Positions 13,501 to 25,500 of a stretch of DNA of 64,000 bases are shown here, piece after piece. The notes under the pieces are model-generated. The model did no database searches. It was not told the DNA's origin and saw only the letters and a list, made by a program, of their open reading frames with translations. The stretch lies in assembly GCA_022885665.1 (NCBI GenBank), contig JAGQDJ010000208.1:18006-82005 (forward strand). The letters are read 5' to 3'. Numbering within the stretch: the first letter of the stretch is position 1; every line of letters starts with the position of its first letter. The position numbers and the translations under genes are program-made. This DNA is from Triops longicaudatus. Lineage: Eukaryota; Arthropoda; Branchiopoda; Notostraca; Triopsidae.

Positions 13501-16500
13501 CAGAAGGCCACTGGGGCTGGTGTGTACTCTTCTCGGCAATCTTGGTGCAAATATTTAGCACCGCAATCCCTTTCAGTAGCGGAATGTTAATGCCCGGATT
13601 CTCCCGGCGTGTCGCGAAGCAGCAAATGTTTAAAAACATTCCAAACTTGGCCGTCCTCCCGTCGTCTTCTGCTGCAATCAATGCGAGTAGTTACGGCAAC
13701 ATAAGCCAACAGCTTGCCGTAATGACAGGTACTGTATTTATAAAAAAAGAAGAAAATGGAGAATTAAATTAAAGCAAAAAATAAAAAAATAACTCGTCCA
13801 ACATCAAAGAATTCAATAAGCCCTTCCGAAGGGACGGCCAGAAGGGAAATCGAGAGAATGGGATTTTGTTTATTATTATAGCGCTTTTGAGCACACTTTC
13901 AACATGCTTTTTAGCTTAAGATTGCACTTTAAGGCAAGAAAAAACTAAATTCGGTCTTTTCACTTGGCATTCCGCCAATGTACAACGAGAAATTCGGGAA
14001 GGGGGTGGAAAAAAGGGGGATAGGAAAAGAGTGACATTTATAAGACGTAAGTAAATTAAAACAGTGGCGGAGAGGAAGCGATAATTCTTGGTCTTTTTTT
14101 GTCATCCAGTCTTCCGCTATGCAGTAACTATAGCACGGAAAACAAAATGACAAAACTTATAGTTTGCAATAATAGTCTTCTGTCGCATTTTCATGCTTCA
14201 ACGATACACTGGTATAGAGTTTACCACGTTTATTTTGCATACGGTTTAGTACTTTTTTCTGCCAAATAACACTAAATGTGACAGCGATGAAAAACATTGT
14301 AATTTGTCGGTAAATCAAACGTTCATTTAAGAACAACTGGATAGATTACAGTCATCCGAAATTATCGAAACGTTTAGAATTTCTGCGTGATCGTATTACT
14401 TCGAAGTCTTTAAAATCTGTGCACGACTATTGCTTAGATTAGATTAGCAAGTAACGGAATGTATTGTTACTTTCCACGCTTTCGTTACTTTACTATGTTG
14501 CAATTTCGTGCAATTATCTTGGGTTGTCCCAAAATTTCACACTTTTTCTGCGAACTTTCAGTTCCGTTAGCGCTAGATTCCACTTCCGAAGTTATTAAGA
14601 ACTGGAGACTCCTACGAAGATTGAAAAGGAAACTGGTCCAAAACTAGAAATTCTACAAGTAGGAAGTCTTATGAGTTTATAAACTCACATAAAGCCAGTG
14701 TGACATTAGATGGAAAGGCTAAAGGCTGAAAGCGAATAAAAAATGAGAAAATAATACAAATGAAAATAAAATTTACGATAAGGCCATAAATTGCACTGTG
14801 AGCACTTGAATATTTTCTTTACTTTTGCGTAGATTGGGTGACTTTGCATATTTATACAACTATTTGCATATTTATACGTCAAGTATTTGCAAGCAACTTT
14901 CAGTTTCGAAATCATATCCTTTTCGTCGATCATACCCATTTAATTATTTCTCATGTAAAAATACTTCAAGATTGTACACAATTTTCTGCTACGCATTAAG
15001 GAAAAGAACTTCTTTAAGTAAACTTCTCAATCTGAGAACGTTTTAGCAGCAACACGCTAGTTTTGAATGATTTGTGCAAAGTGAACAGTAAAGGTAACTT
15101 GCTGACCAATACAAGGTAGCTTTAGAAGCATAAATAATAGTCAGGCGCTTAGAATAGCCTTTTAATCGAACACAATCAATGTAAAATCCGTCAGCGTCAC
15201 CTTCAGCGAAAAATTTTTTTGCCGAGGCGGTTGACGAAATCGGGAGTTTGTATAAATGGCGTTGAAAAATTGGAGTTTGTACAACAAAATGTTGCCATGG
15301 TTACGCTTTAGCGGATTAACTGACTTTTCATCTGTCCATCGTACGGTCCATTCCGTTGCAGATCGAATGTAAGAATAGATTACATCTATACCGGACAATT
15401 TTCCTACCTTTCTACTGCGAACTTCAGAAGGTTTGATATTTTTTATTGAGATTGTCGCGCCACAATTTGAAAGTCTTTCAAAATTTTCGAAAGTAGTTGA
15501 ACTTCCAAAAGTAGAATACCCAATGGCCGTCCGAACTTGATCATCCATAGCTCCTTTTATGTATGTCCTCAACGTCTTTCGATTCCTTAGAACTCCCCTA
15601 ATTAACACGTTACCCTTCCCAGCTTTGTACGTTGTAGAAAAGCCTTTATACCTCCCGAGATAAAAGGAGAACATTGAGTATATAGCATTGAGTGTAGGGG
15701 TCTGTCGAGTTTTTATGAAACGCTATTTGCAGTTAACAACTCTATGGTAGTTAATGATAGCCAGAAAGGGAGAAAAGGGGTAAAGGTAGAACTTTGGTGT
15801 GGATAATTTGAATATGTTCAAAACACAGGGAAGTTTTCCCGTTCTAAATTAAAGAATCTTCGAAAATACACATTTGTGCAGAAACTGAGCTCCTAGCACG
15901 TTCAAGACGTAGCAATATTAACCCATTTCTTTTCACGATAGCGCACACTTTGGCAAAGAAAGTAACTCGTACTTTTATAGGTAGACGTTCATGTGGCATA
16001 TTTCGCAAAGATAAAAAGAAAAATAGAAGACCACTGAATTACGTCGCTGTTTTTCTTCTGTCAGTGACTCAAATCACGATGACGGTGGTTAAATTAGAAT
16101 TCGTCTTGCATCTTCGTGCTAAATGGCAGGACTGGTTCTTGATGTCAGATCTGTCAATGTAAGTAATACAGGTCTTGGCAAGCACAATCAGCTCCAAGGC
16201 AGCTAACAGACTGTCGCTACAAGCTAACAGAGTAGTAAGACAAAAAAAAGACAGTGATAAAGAGACAAAAGTTCGGAAGTGCTGTCTCAAACGGTCTTAA
16301 ACTAGAACGGTATGATATTTAAAGGACAGATATTACCCCTTTTGTGGTGACAGTGATCATTTCTATTAGCACTTATTGGAGCTCCATGAAGTTGCTCGTA
16401 GTGAAATAGATTTTAGTAATAAGTTTCGCAGAACCAGGTGACGCTGCTTGCCTGCGATGCGAGTCACGTCGTCACATAGGCTTTACAGAAGACCCGTGTC

Positions 16501-19500
16501 GTAAAAGAAGATCGGAGAACAAAACCTAGCCTGCATCACGAGATGGCGGAGGCGTAGTATAATTAATGAAAAAGAAAACTACTTAACAGACTCCAAATAT
16601 GGAACACGATGTGCTACAATACGGTAAAATCTTTCTTTATTAGATTTTCTAAGCCACATTCGAAATAAAATTTACTGCTATTAATTTTCTCGGTAATAAA
16701 GTAAGGTTATTGGGTCCAATTTTCTGACATTTTTAGTAAGATAAGGCACCGGTCCCCAAACTTTTTGGAGCCACGGACCACTTTAAGGCACGGTTTTATT
16801 TTTCGGCTCACCGTATGATCGGTTGAAATGAAAAATAAAACCGTTCCAGACTACCTAATCTTAGGCAAGCTAAGGCGATGATACTCCTGGTTGAAGGCGA
16901 TTTTAAGTACGCAACAGCTTGCCATGCTAGCCCGTCAAGCGGCCCACCAGTGGTCCGCGGCCCATAGTTTGGGAGCCGCTGGGATAAGGTACGCTAGTAG
17001 GCGAAAGTTGCATATAAATAAGACTACAATTGTTAACACGCGAAACAGAGGAAAATAAGCTAACTTACTAGCAGAGAGACATTTTTTCCCTTTTTAGAAA
17101 GTATAATATGTTTGTGGTTCCACGGAGCATTTTAGAGCATATTTTTCTAGAATCGAGTTCGGACTCAGCCTTGTTTTTCAGGAATGTTGTACGTGGATGC
17201 TCATGCTTGGGCAGCGAACGATGGCTTCATTGTACTTAAGTGTAAAAACTTGTATGGCTGAAATGGTGTTTTTTCTTCGAAGATGTGATTTGCTAGGAGG
17301 TGGACCAAAAGGCCGTCACCATTTGGGAAAATTTCCATGTCGAACTAGCTCTACCCTTTCTTAATATTTCAACTGAAGTGAAAATAATGGGAGACCACCC
17401 AAATTTACAAAAAGCATAAATTATAATCATCACCTTTACTATTATTATTTTTAAAAAGCATTACGCTTGATAAAATGCAACTTTGCTTTACGAGTAGCCT
17501 TATCGAATGCACAATTCCTTATTTACTTTGACACTGCACAACACTTCTGAATGAGCACTTTCACATGTTTTTTTCCTTTATTTTTAAATATATTCACAGT
17601 AGAATAAGTAAGTCGATACTTATGTTTTAGAACTTCACTCCAAAGAGTACAACCCAACTATTTTAATTTTCTTTGCGAACAAAGAATCACAGACGAAAAA
17701 CTTATGGTAATTTGTGTTTCTTGCGCATACATATTCATGCATATACCTGTGCTTGCAGAATACACATAACCTGTTAAACGATTTTCAATTAAGTTGTAAA
17801 ACTGGTTGATTCCTCGTTCGTAGTCAAGTCAAGGACCTTAGCATTTACATGTATTTCCCCTTTCATTCTAACACAGTGAAGGCTCGACTTACGGCAGAAA
17901 TCTGCTCTAGATAATTCATCGCCAGTTTAAGGCGGTTTCACGATTTATTGCTTGCATATCGTAAACCTTATACCAAAGAAGTACCTGAAGCAGCTGCAAA
18001 AATAAAGGTCCAATTAAATAAAAACTAATTTTCACTAGCACCAGTTAAGCATGTTTTTGACTTTTATATCGATCGGCAATTTTCGACCGCGACTCCCCAG
18101 GGGGCCGAGGTTCACAGTTCGAGAACCGCTGGTCTGGTGTAAGGAGCCCAATTTGAAAGTGTTTCTCCAAAGACGTATGCCCAGCAAAATAATTTTTTCA
18201 ATTGATAGTCTTATTGTACGATGTGTCTTTCAGGCCAGCTAGTTTAATATTCCCATGAAGAATTACTCGAAACAAAATCCGGGCTATTTTGATATTTTCT
18301 CTGGAACTAGCAACGGAGGTCAGAATTATAGTTTCACTTCGTGACTAGCTTCTCCAAAGATACTGCCATTTTTTCATTTGTTTCATAATGCTTTCAACGT
18401 TTATATCCTACATTGTCAGTCACGTCAGCTTGTGTGATGCTGATTACAAATGTATTAACAAATCTGTAAGAACAGCTTCGCGATTAAATTAGTGTCAGCT
18501 CGCCAACTAAGTCAAAGGGGGTAAAAAACATAAGGAGAGCGTACTTTTCCGTTCCGATTGAAATAAAGTCACTTTTATTAAGAAGTATATCGTAAATTCT
18601 CTTTCAATCGCAAACAGAATTTTATATTTCATCACGAATCGTCGGCGTAGGCTGAAACACCTGTTAGTCGAATACAGCGTAAGTCGGAGCTGCGCTACTT
18701 AGGTCTTCGAGCTTTCAAAGGTATATGTTTCAAGCCAGGAGTTTTGATTGTGACAGGTTTCATGCTTGAATATGCATCTGTCCCACTTTACTGGGCGTTT
18801 GCCAACAGGCTTTATTGAAATAAAAGCAAAATTTTTCCAATATCATGGCAGGTTTGGAAAAACAGTCTCATTTGAAAACAAAGCAAGCCTATGTTAACGT
18901 AATCGCCTACATTAAAAAAAATATTTTAACAAAACTCCAAATCATTAACAGACTTTGACTCGTAAACAACGTACTTATTTTATAGGTGAAAAATGAACCA
19001 ATTTAATTGCATCAAAGAAAAATGTTACACATACGGATTTCAGATTAGTTTCTCTTTCAGTAATAAAGAACCTGCTCAATTTTTAGTAATAACAGTACAT
19101 TATTAACTACACTATTCGAAAGCGACGTGCGAAGTATGTTTACGAACTCCCATTCGAAAAACGGGAACTTGAGCAAATGCCCACTGCTACCGCGTTTCGA
19201 ACTATCGAAGCTTTATACAACTCCCATTATAGGGGCCCGGTTGTCCAAAAAATAGCTCACATAGAAGTAAACAAGAAAGGTAAGGGTAAGAAAAATAAGG
19301 TATTTATTCCCAGAACGCGCTCTAAACGCAATTTGGGCCTTATTCATCATATTCATCATGGGTTAGGTTGTGTGATAAAGAAAGTGAGACGAAGTCTGTT
19401 ATTTTCATAATTTGATGAATTTTTTTTTAATTTAGTTATATTTTCTTTAAATATGTTTTGGAGCTTTTTTAAAGGTTTGCTCGGGTATGCAAGTTTTGAC

Positions 19501-22500
19501 CGAAACGAACACCACAGTTCGCAGCAAAGCGCCGTTTTATCTTCGAATTCCTCGAGTCCAATACTTTTTCTACCTCTTTTCTTTTCTCAGTCAGCTTTTT
19601 AAGAAAGCTCGACAGCATTACTGCCTACAGTTTGCTGACGTGAACAAATCTTTTTCATTGACAAAGAAATTCGAGAACCTAAGAGGTCTTTCTTGTACAC
19701 GTGCAGTACATGTTGCCGAAATAAATGAATGTTTTGGATTGTCAAGGGACGATTTTTCTGTATAGCCCACCCGGATTGACGGTGACGGTGTACTGTATTT
19801 CTGTTCCAGTTTTCCCTTGGTATTTCTTAACACCAGTAGCGTGCGCAGCTGGGTTCACTCGACCTAATGCTCTCTCCCTCGCTCTCACTCCGTTTTTCTC
19901 TCATTCTAATCGTTCTCTCAGTCACCGCAAACCCACGGCAGTAGGAAGTATTAATTTGCACCCAAGAAAGGTTCGAGGAATGAAAAGAACCTGTTTGTGA
20001 AACACAATTAGCACCAGCATCAGCTGACGTTGCTTTGACGTTTAAACTTACAAGATTAATTGTTTGTGTTTTGACCGGCAAGGACTACTTGCCTTGTAAG
20101 TGTTGAGCAACTGGAACCACAACAAAGGACTGTCCGAGTTTTTGGTGATTTTGCTTGATGGTTCAATTGAAAGATAGTGGTGAAAATAAGCTTCGGAGGG
20201 GACATGATTGGGTGCGGTTTTGTGCTCTGAGTCCAGGAAATTTATATCTGCCACTTACAGCATCCAGCCCCTTTCTTTCTATGCGTTTCGTTGCTGATTA
20301 CAATCGCCGAATACGCTAGACTTGCAACAAAGAACTCTCTTGTGTTGCTTACTGGCGTCTAGCCGGAGCTAAAGACTTAGAGCGTGTAGGACGGTATTTT
20401 TTCATTTAGCCCGCCAGAGTTATAAAGTCGTAAAGAAGCGGGTCGTTATCAGTAATTGAGTAAATCCTTTTTGGGCCTCTTTTGAATCGTTTCAACGCTT
20501 TTCAGCCACTCGAAAATGGAGCTGGATTCGTACAGCTTTGCTTCGCGGAAATATAGTCAGAGTCAACAAATACTGGATGAAGTTAGTGAGAATTCCATGG
20601 GGAATATGAGCCAGCGTTACAGCTCATTCGATGAGGTGGACATACCCATGGGGAATCCCAGCGGTGTGTTCGAAGACGAGGAAGACAATGCTGCCCCAAA
20701 CCTCAACGGTACGACGGTTATGGCGTTACCACGCCAAACTTTGGTAACGCTGAGCGGGAACGGTGGCTCCAAATTCAGAGACAGAAAACAGGCCACTATC
20801 CGGCAGCATTATTACCCTGAAGGAGGCTGGGGGTGGGTGATAGTTGTAACAGCGTCGCTGACAGTGTTCTTGGAGATAGGAGTACAATACGCTCTAGCGA
20901 CGTATCTTCTTATTCGACCCTTGTCATCAGCTTCCTCCACCATAACGGCTGAGGGTGAGATATAACCTCTTACTACATTTAATTTCTGGAACGTCCTCAA
21001 CAAGCCCCATATCTTGTTTGTTCATGTGGAGACATTGTTACTGCCGCACTCCATTTTCCTCTGTTACAGAAAACTTCAGCGTTTTATGTCCGGTAAAGCA
21101 AAGGAAATGCAACACGGAATCTTCATTTGTGTTACGAAAAATAGAAATACTTTCGCTGCCAAAAATCTTCTACGGCTTCCCACTTACAACAAAGAAAAAA
21201 AAAGGTCGTTCAACTCACATTAGCCAAAACACCGAGTTTCCCAACACGGCGTTGGCCGAAATTTGGCGAAACTGAATGAAAGAAATATTAAAATTAGGTT
21301 AGCTACCTTACAAGGTTCTCCTTTATACGTGTAAATGAATATAGAAGAGGACTAAACTTTTCAAATTTGCATATTTAAAACGAAGTGTAGTCATTAAACA
21401 CATAATTAGGAAACGCCTAAATGTAACTCACGCTTAGTTGGAACAGATCCGAAATTGCCGATTCAGCTTGTCGCGTCTCCAAGAACGTTCACTTGGGACT
21501 AGCGATTATCTCCACACAAGCAGTTTGCATAGGAATGATGGAAAATATTCCTATACGACTGTCCAAGCAAAGAAATATGATAATTTACAAGTTTGCATGT
21601 TCACCGTGGAGTAAATGAACTGGCACAGCCATATAGCTTACTAAGCTTCTGTGCTGATGGTCATTTCTTGCTGCCATTTCTATATAAGTTTTTGTCCACA
21701 TAAACTTGATCCAAATCACGTGAACCGTGATTTTCATGGTATGATATTGCTTTAAATTCTCAAAGACTGACGTTTTTATAAGTGTTGTGCCAAGAATTCC
21801 ATATTATTCCATATTCCGTTATACATTGCATTGTAACCGGCGAAGGCTTTCACTTAAAAAATCACAGTAAAATCACGACCACAGTAAATTAAAACTCGCA
21901 TTTCAGTAAAATCTTGCTATAATGAAAATTTAAAGGGACGAGAAATTTGTGCTTTACGGACGAAGTTCGTGACGCTATATCGTCCTTCAATGCAAGCCTT
22001 TCGCCAGACAGACCTCTCGTCGATAGTACCCGATAGTTCGTTACTGCAAGTGTTCAGTACAGCGAAGTTTTAATTTAAGTATATGCAATACTAAAAATCT
22101 TTAAAATATTTGTTGTTGTTTAAATACAATCTAGTCTTTCGCCTATTGATGGTTCGTCTCAGTTCGTTGGGGATTTGGTAATTCTGGGCATTTTTTTAAA
22201 AATTAGTAGCCAAAATTTAAAATCTAAATGCACTGAAAGTAACAGTTCCACTTTATCAAGTTTGAATTTCACTTATAAATCATTTCATTAATTAAGTAGC
22301 TGATGTTATAGGACATTTATTCACAATAAAACTTATAATTTTTTTCAAAACATAAAATCCTACTGAACTTACATTTCTTAGCGAATTATCCTTGCCTACC
22401 GAACGTACTCGACTTGAAGTGTCTGAGTAGCTTTTTACCATTTACTTCGTGCTGATTTGACCGAGCGATGCCAGTTTCACCAGCCGCAAAACTTTACAAA

Positions 22501-25500
22501 ACTTTCGAAATTTCTTCGCGAATCATTCAAGGAAATCCCTAAGATTTCAGTCTGAAAAGACTTGAGTTTCACTGCAGTATTTTTTAGAAAAAACTTACAT
22601 AACTAATCTGAAAGCTTAAAATTTGGGACGTACATCAAACGTGTGAGCACATATTAAACACAATATGGTGGAGCTTTGAGGCTTGATCCGCTTACCAATA
22701 TTGTTCAGACCTTACGTTACATTTAAAAAACAAGGTTCGACAGCGTCTAGTGCATTACAATACTATAATAAAGGACTGCCAATAAGTTCAGGCAAGTGAT
22801 CTCAAGAACAGGAATAAATGGAAATAGAAAAACAGTATTAACATTAAAATTACCAACTTTTCTTGAAAGTCAAGATGAACGATGACCTTAACACTGTGTT
22901 AAACATGGAACATCTATCGCTCAGCATCAAGGGCAAGGGTTGTTTCATATGAACACCTAATTGCAAAAAAAATTGGCTTAAGCACAGAAGATTTCAGTGA
23001 CAAAGCTTTTTAGCAGATTTTTTCAGTGCTAACCAAAATAAATCAGTCATAGCATCCAGTTGACTTTGATCCCAAGCAATGACGCAGAACTAGGCAGTCG
23101 TCTGGAAAGAGATTGTAATATTCTCTTTGTCCCCGTGTCTTCCGTGTATTCTATCGACTTCGGAGGCTGGCACGTTTTGGTCAGATTGGGAGCGACATGA
23201 AGGGTGGGACGCGGGTGAGGGAGGAGGGGGAGCTGTAAAAGCCTAGGAAAAACTTTGTGTCGCCCGCTGTATTTTATGGGGATTGTGTTCACTTCGTCTA
23301 TTTTTACGATTTACATAGAAAGCTCTCTACAATGCCTATATTCTTCGTGACTTTTTAGGTAGTCTGGCCGGGTTGTGCCTTGCCACCAGTTTGCTCATTT
23401 CGCCCATTGCCGTTGCCATTTGTCGTCACAAATCTACCAGATTGACAGCCGTCTTAGCGGGATTGCTAACAGCACTTGGTCTTTTATTTACTTCGTTCGC
23501 TGCCGAGTTTCACCAACTCTTGCTCAGCTACGGAATCTTAGTCGGTAGTGTTATCAATTACCAGCTTCATTCTACCGGAATGACCAATAATTGTATTGTC
23601 CGTCACAGGTGTTGGCGTGGGGCTGACGCGAGACGCTGCCACGTTAATGGTGGGCCAGTATTTTAAGAGGAAACGGGAAGCGGTAGAAATTGGACTGGTA
23701 GCAGCTGCGGGGCTGGGTCTTTCTTTGATGTCCGTGGCCGTTCACACCCTCTTAGGGTAAACACAGGAAAAACTTTGAAGTCTTAAAATCGAATCATTTG
23801 GGCTGTATTTGGTAGCATCCTGGGTTGGAGATTGGGTTTGCAAGCAATTACGGGCTTGTTAGTGATACCCTGCTTCCTGGGGTCTTGTTATCGTTCGGCT
23901 TCATTGTACCATCCGCAACGACGAGCTATCTTGCACTTGAAGAATCAGAGAAAAAAGGTGAGTCTGAAAACTAAGTTTTTACTTTCGTTCCAAAGCTCTT
24001 TACTGTTGGTCTATGTTTCACAGATAAAAGATAAAACGAAAATTGAGAGCCGTCCTCCCTATTTCGACTTTTCTTCCTTGAGATCCCGTACCGTGCGGAT
24101 TACACTTCTTTCCGCTGGATTTGTGGCGGCAGGGTTATATACACCCGTCATCTATTTGGTGTGTGTCTGTGTGTGGCAAAAGTCGTCAAAGAAATAGTCA
24201 GTTTTATATTTAGTTGTTATATATCCAAATAGGCACAAGAAGCCGGCAAAGAAGTTGGCAGAGATGCGGCTGTCTGGCTGCAGTTATATTTTGGTTTAGC
24301 GTGGATGGTGGGCACGTTAGCAGTGGGGTTGCTCGTAGTTGTCGATCCTGCCGATTGCAAAATTGCCAGACAGTACTTATGCCAGGTAATTGCCCTATAA
24401 TTTTTAAAAAACATTATTCTTTTACCCACTTTTTATATGATGTGCTAAAATTGACGGCACGCAAGTCAGTGAATAACTGACTCACATTTTTAGTGTTTTG
24501 CGGCTTTTCTTTAACAAGCTCGCTGAATTTTGATTCAAACCCTTGCAGCTTGAGTTACACAGTAAACAAGGTTACGTCCAGAAAATCCATTATACTAATC
24601 TCCACAAATATTCTGAGTGCCTTCGCGAGATCTGAGACACGCAGGAATAGGGTAGAAGAGGCCAATGCCGTCTGGGGCCGTTGGACTTGTTCATTGTTAA
24701 TTGAATCAACTCACTCTGCGCCGCATTCTGTCCAGGCATTTTGCACCTGTCATTGTATTTTGAATTACTGTGAAGTTCTACAAAATCTGACCCGAAATTT
24801 TCTCCTATTCACGGAGATTTAAATCTGGCAGTTAGACTCCTAAGCTTGGTCCATATTTGTTGGAGTTCATGTGTTCTAGGTAACGAGGTTGGTAATACGG
24901 TAGTAATCCTTAACTCCCTCTTTTCTTGTTCACTGATTATTTTGCATTATTAGATGGACAGTATTTACTGTAGAAAAAAAATGCGCTCTAAAGAATATCG
25001 CTTATCGTAACGAATTATCGGCTAATGTGAACAAGATCATATGTTCCGGCAAAATCAAAGGCATTTCAGGCCAGTATGTACTATTATGAATTTCTATTAG
25101 TATGAACAAGTTTCCCGTCCTCTTAAGTGCTCTTTATAGTGAAGTTGACTGTGAAAGCAAGGCTTTGTTTGGCACTGTTTTTCCTACTATGATTAAGTAT
25201 TGATGAAACACCTTCAGAGGCGCGCTTACTTGCAGATCTTTTCGAAGTGCCAGTGTGCATTTATTTCGGAATTTGTTATTTTAATATTTGTTGCTTCTCT
25301 ATAATTTCATTGTACAATAAGACCGCGCTATAACGAACATCGTCTATAGCACACACTCCCGTACCCAGGGGGTATAGGGTTTCCCTTCCCCCGTATCAAA
25401 ATCCTGAGTACGGCCCTAATAGTAGACGACCGACGATTCTGCACAAGGTGTACATGTCCCGGCAAAGCAAAGAGCATTTAGGCCAGTACTGACTAATACG

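Larger units (their letters stand above)
13729..20515. other. Intron/spacer between MCT exons 1b and 1c
   Basis: AT-rich non-coding stretch. It contains an antisense 170-codon ORF (15162-15674), an hAT-type MITE (16747-16981), a solitary hAT-like terminus (about 18066-18131) and a CT-rich, initiator-like segment near 19866-19923, each listed separately. A 77-codon basic ORF at 19177-19410 is not recognisable and is probably chance. Confidence 0.5.

Noticed and set aside
15288..15301. X-box-like GTTGCCATGGTTAC
   Set aside because: The right half-site does not meet the RGYAAC consensus.
19177..19410. 77-codon basic ORF
   Set aside because: No recognisable family, low-complexity Lys/Gly runs and no supporting context.
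21904..22046. Second pogo-like MITE beginning CAGTAAAATC
   Set aside because: Only one end is convincing; the candidate right end lacks the TATAACG core and TA flanks.
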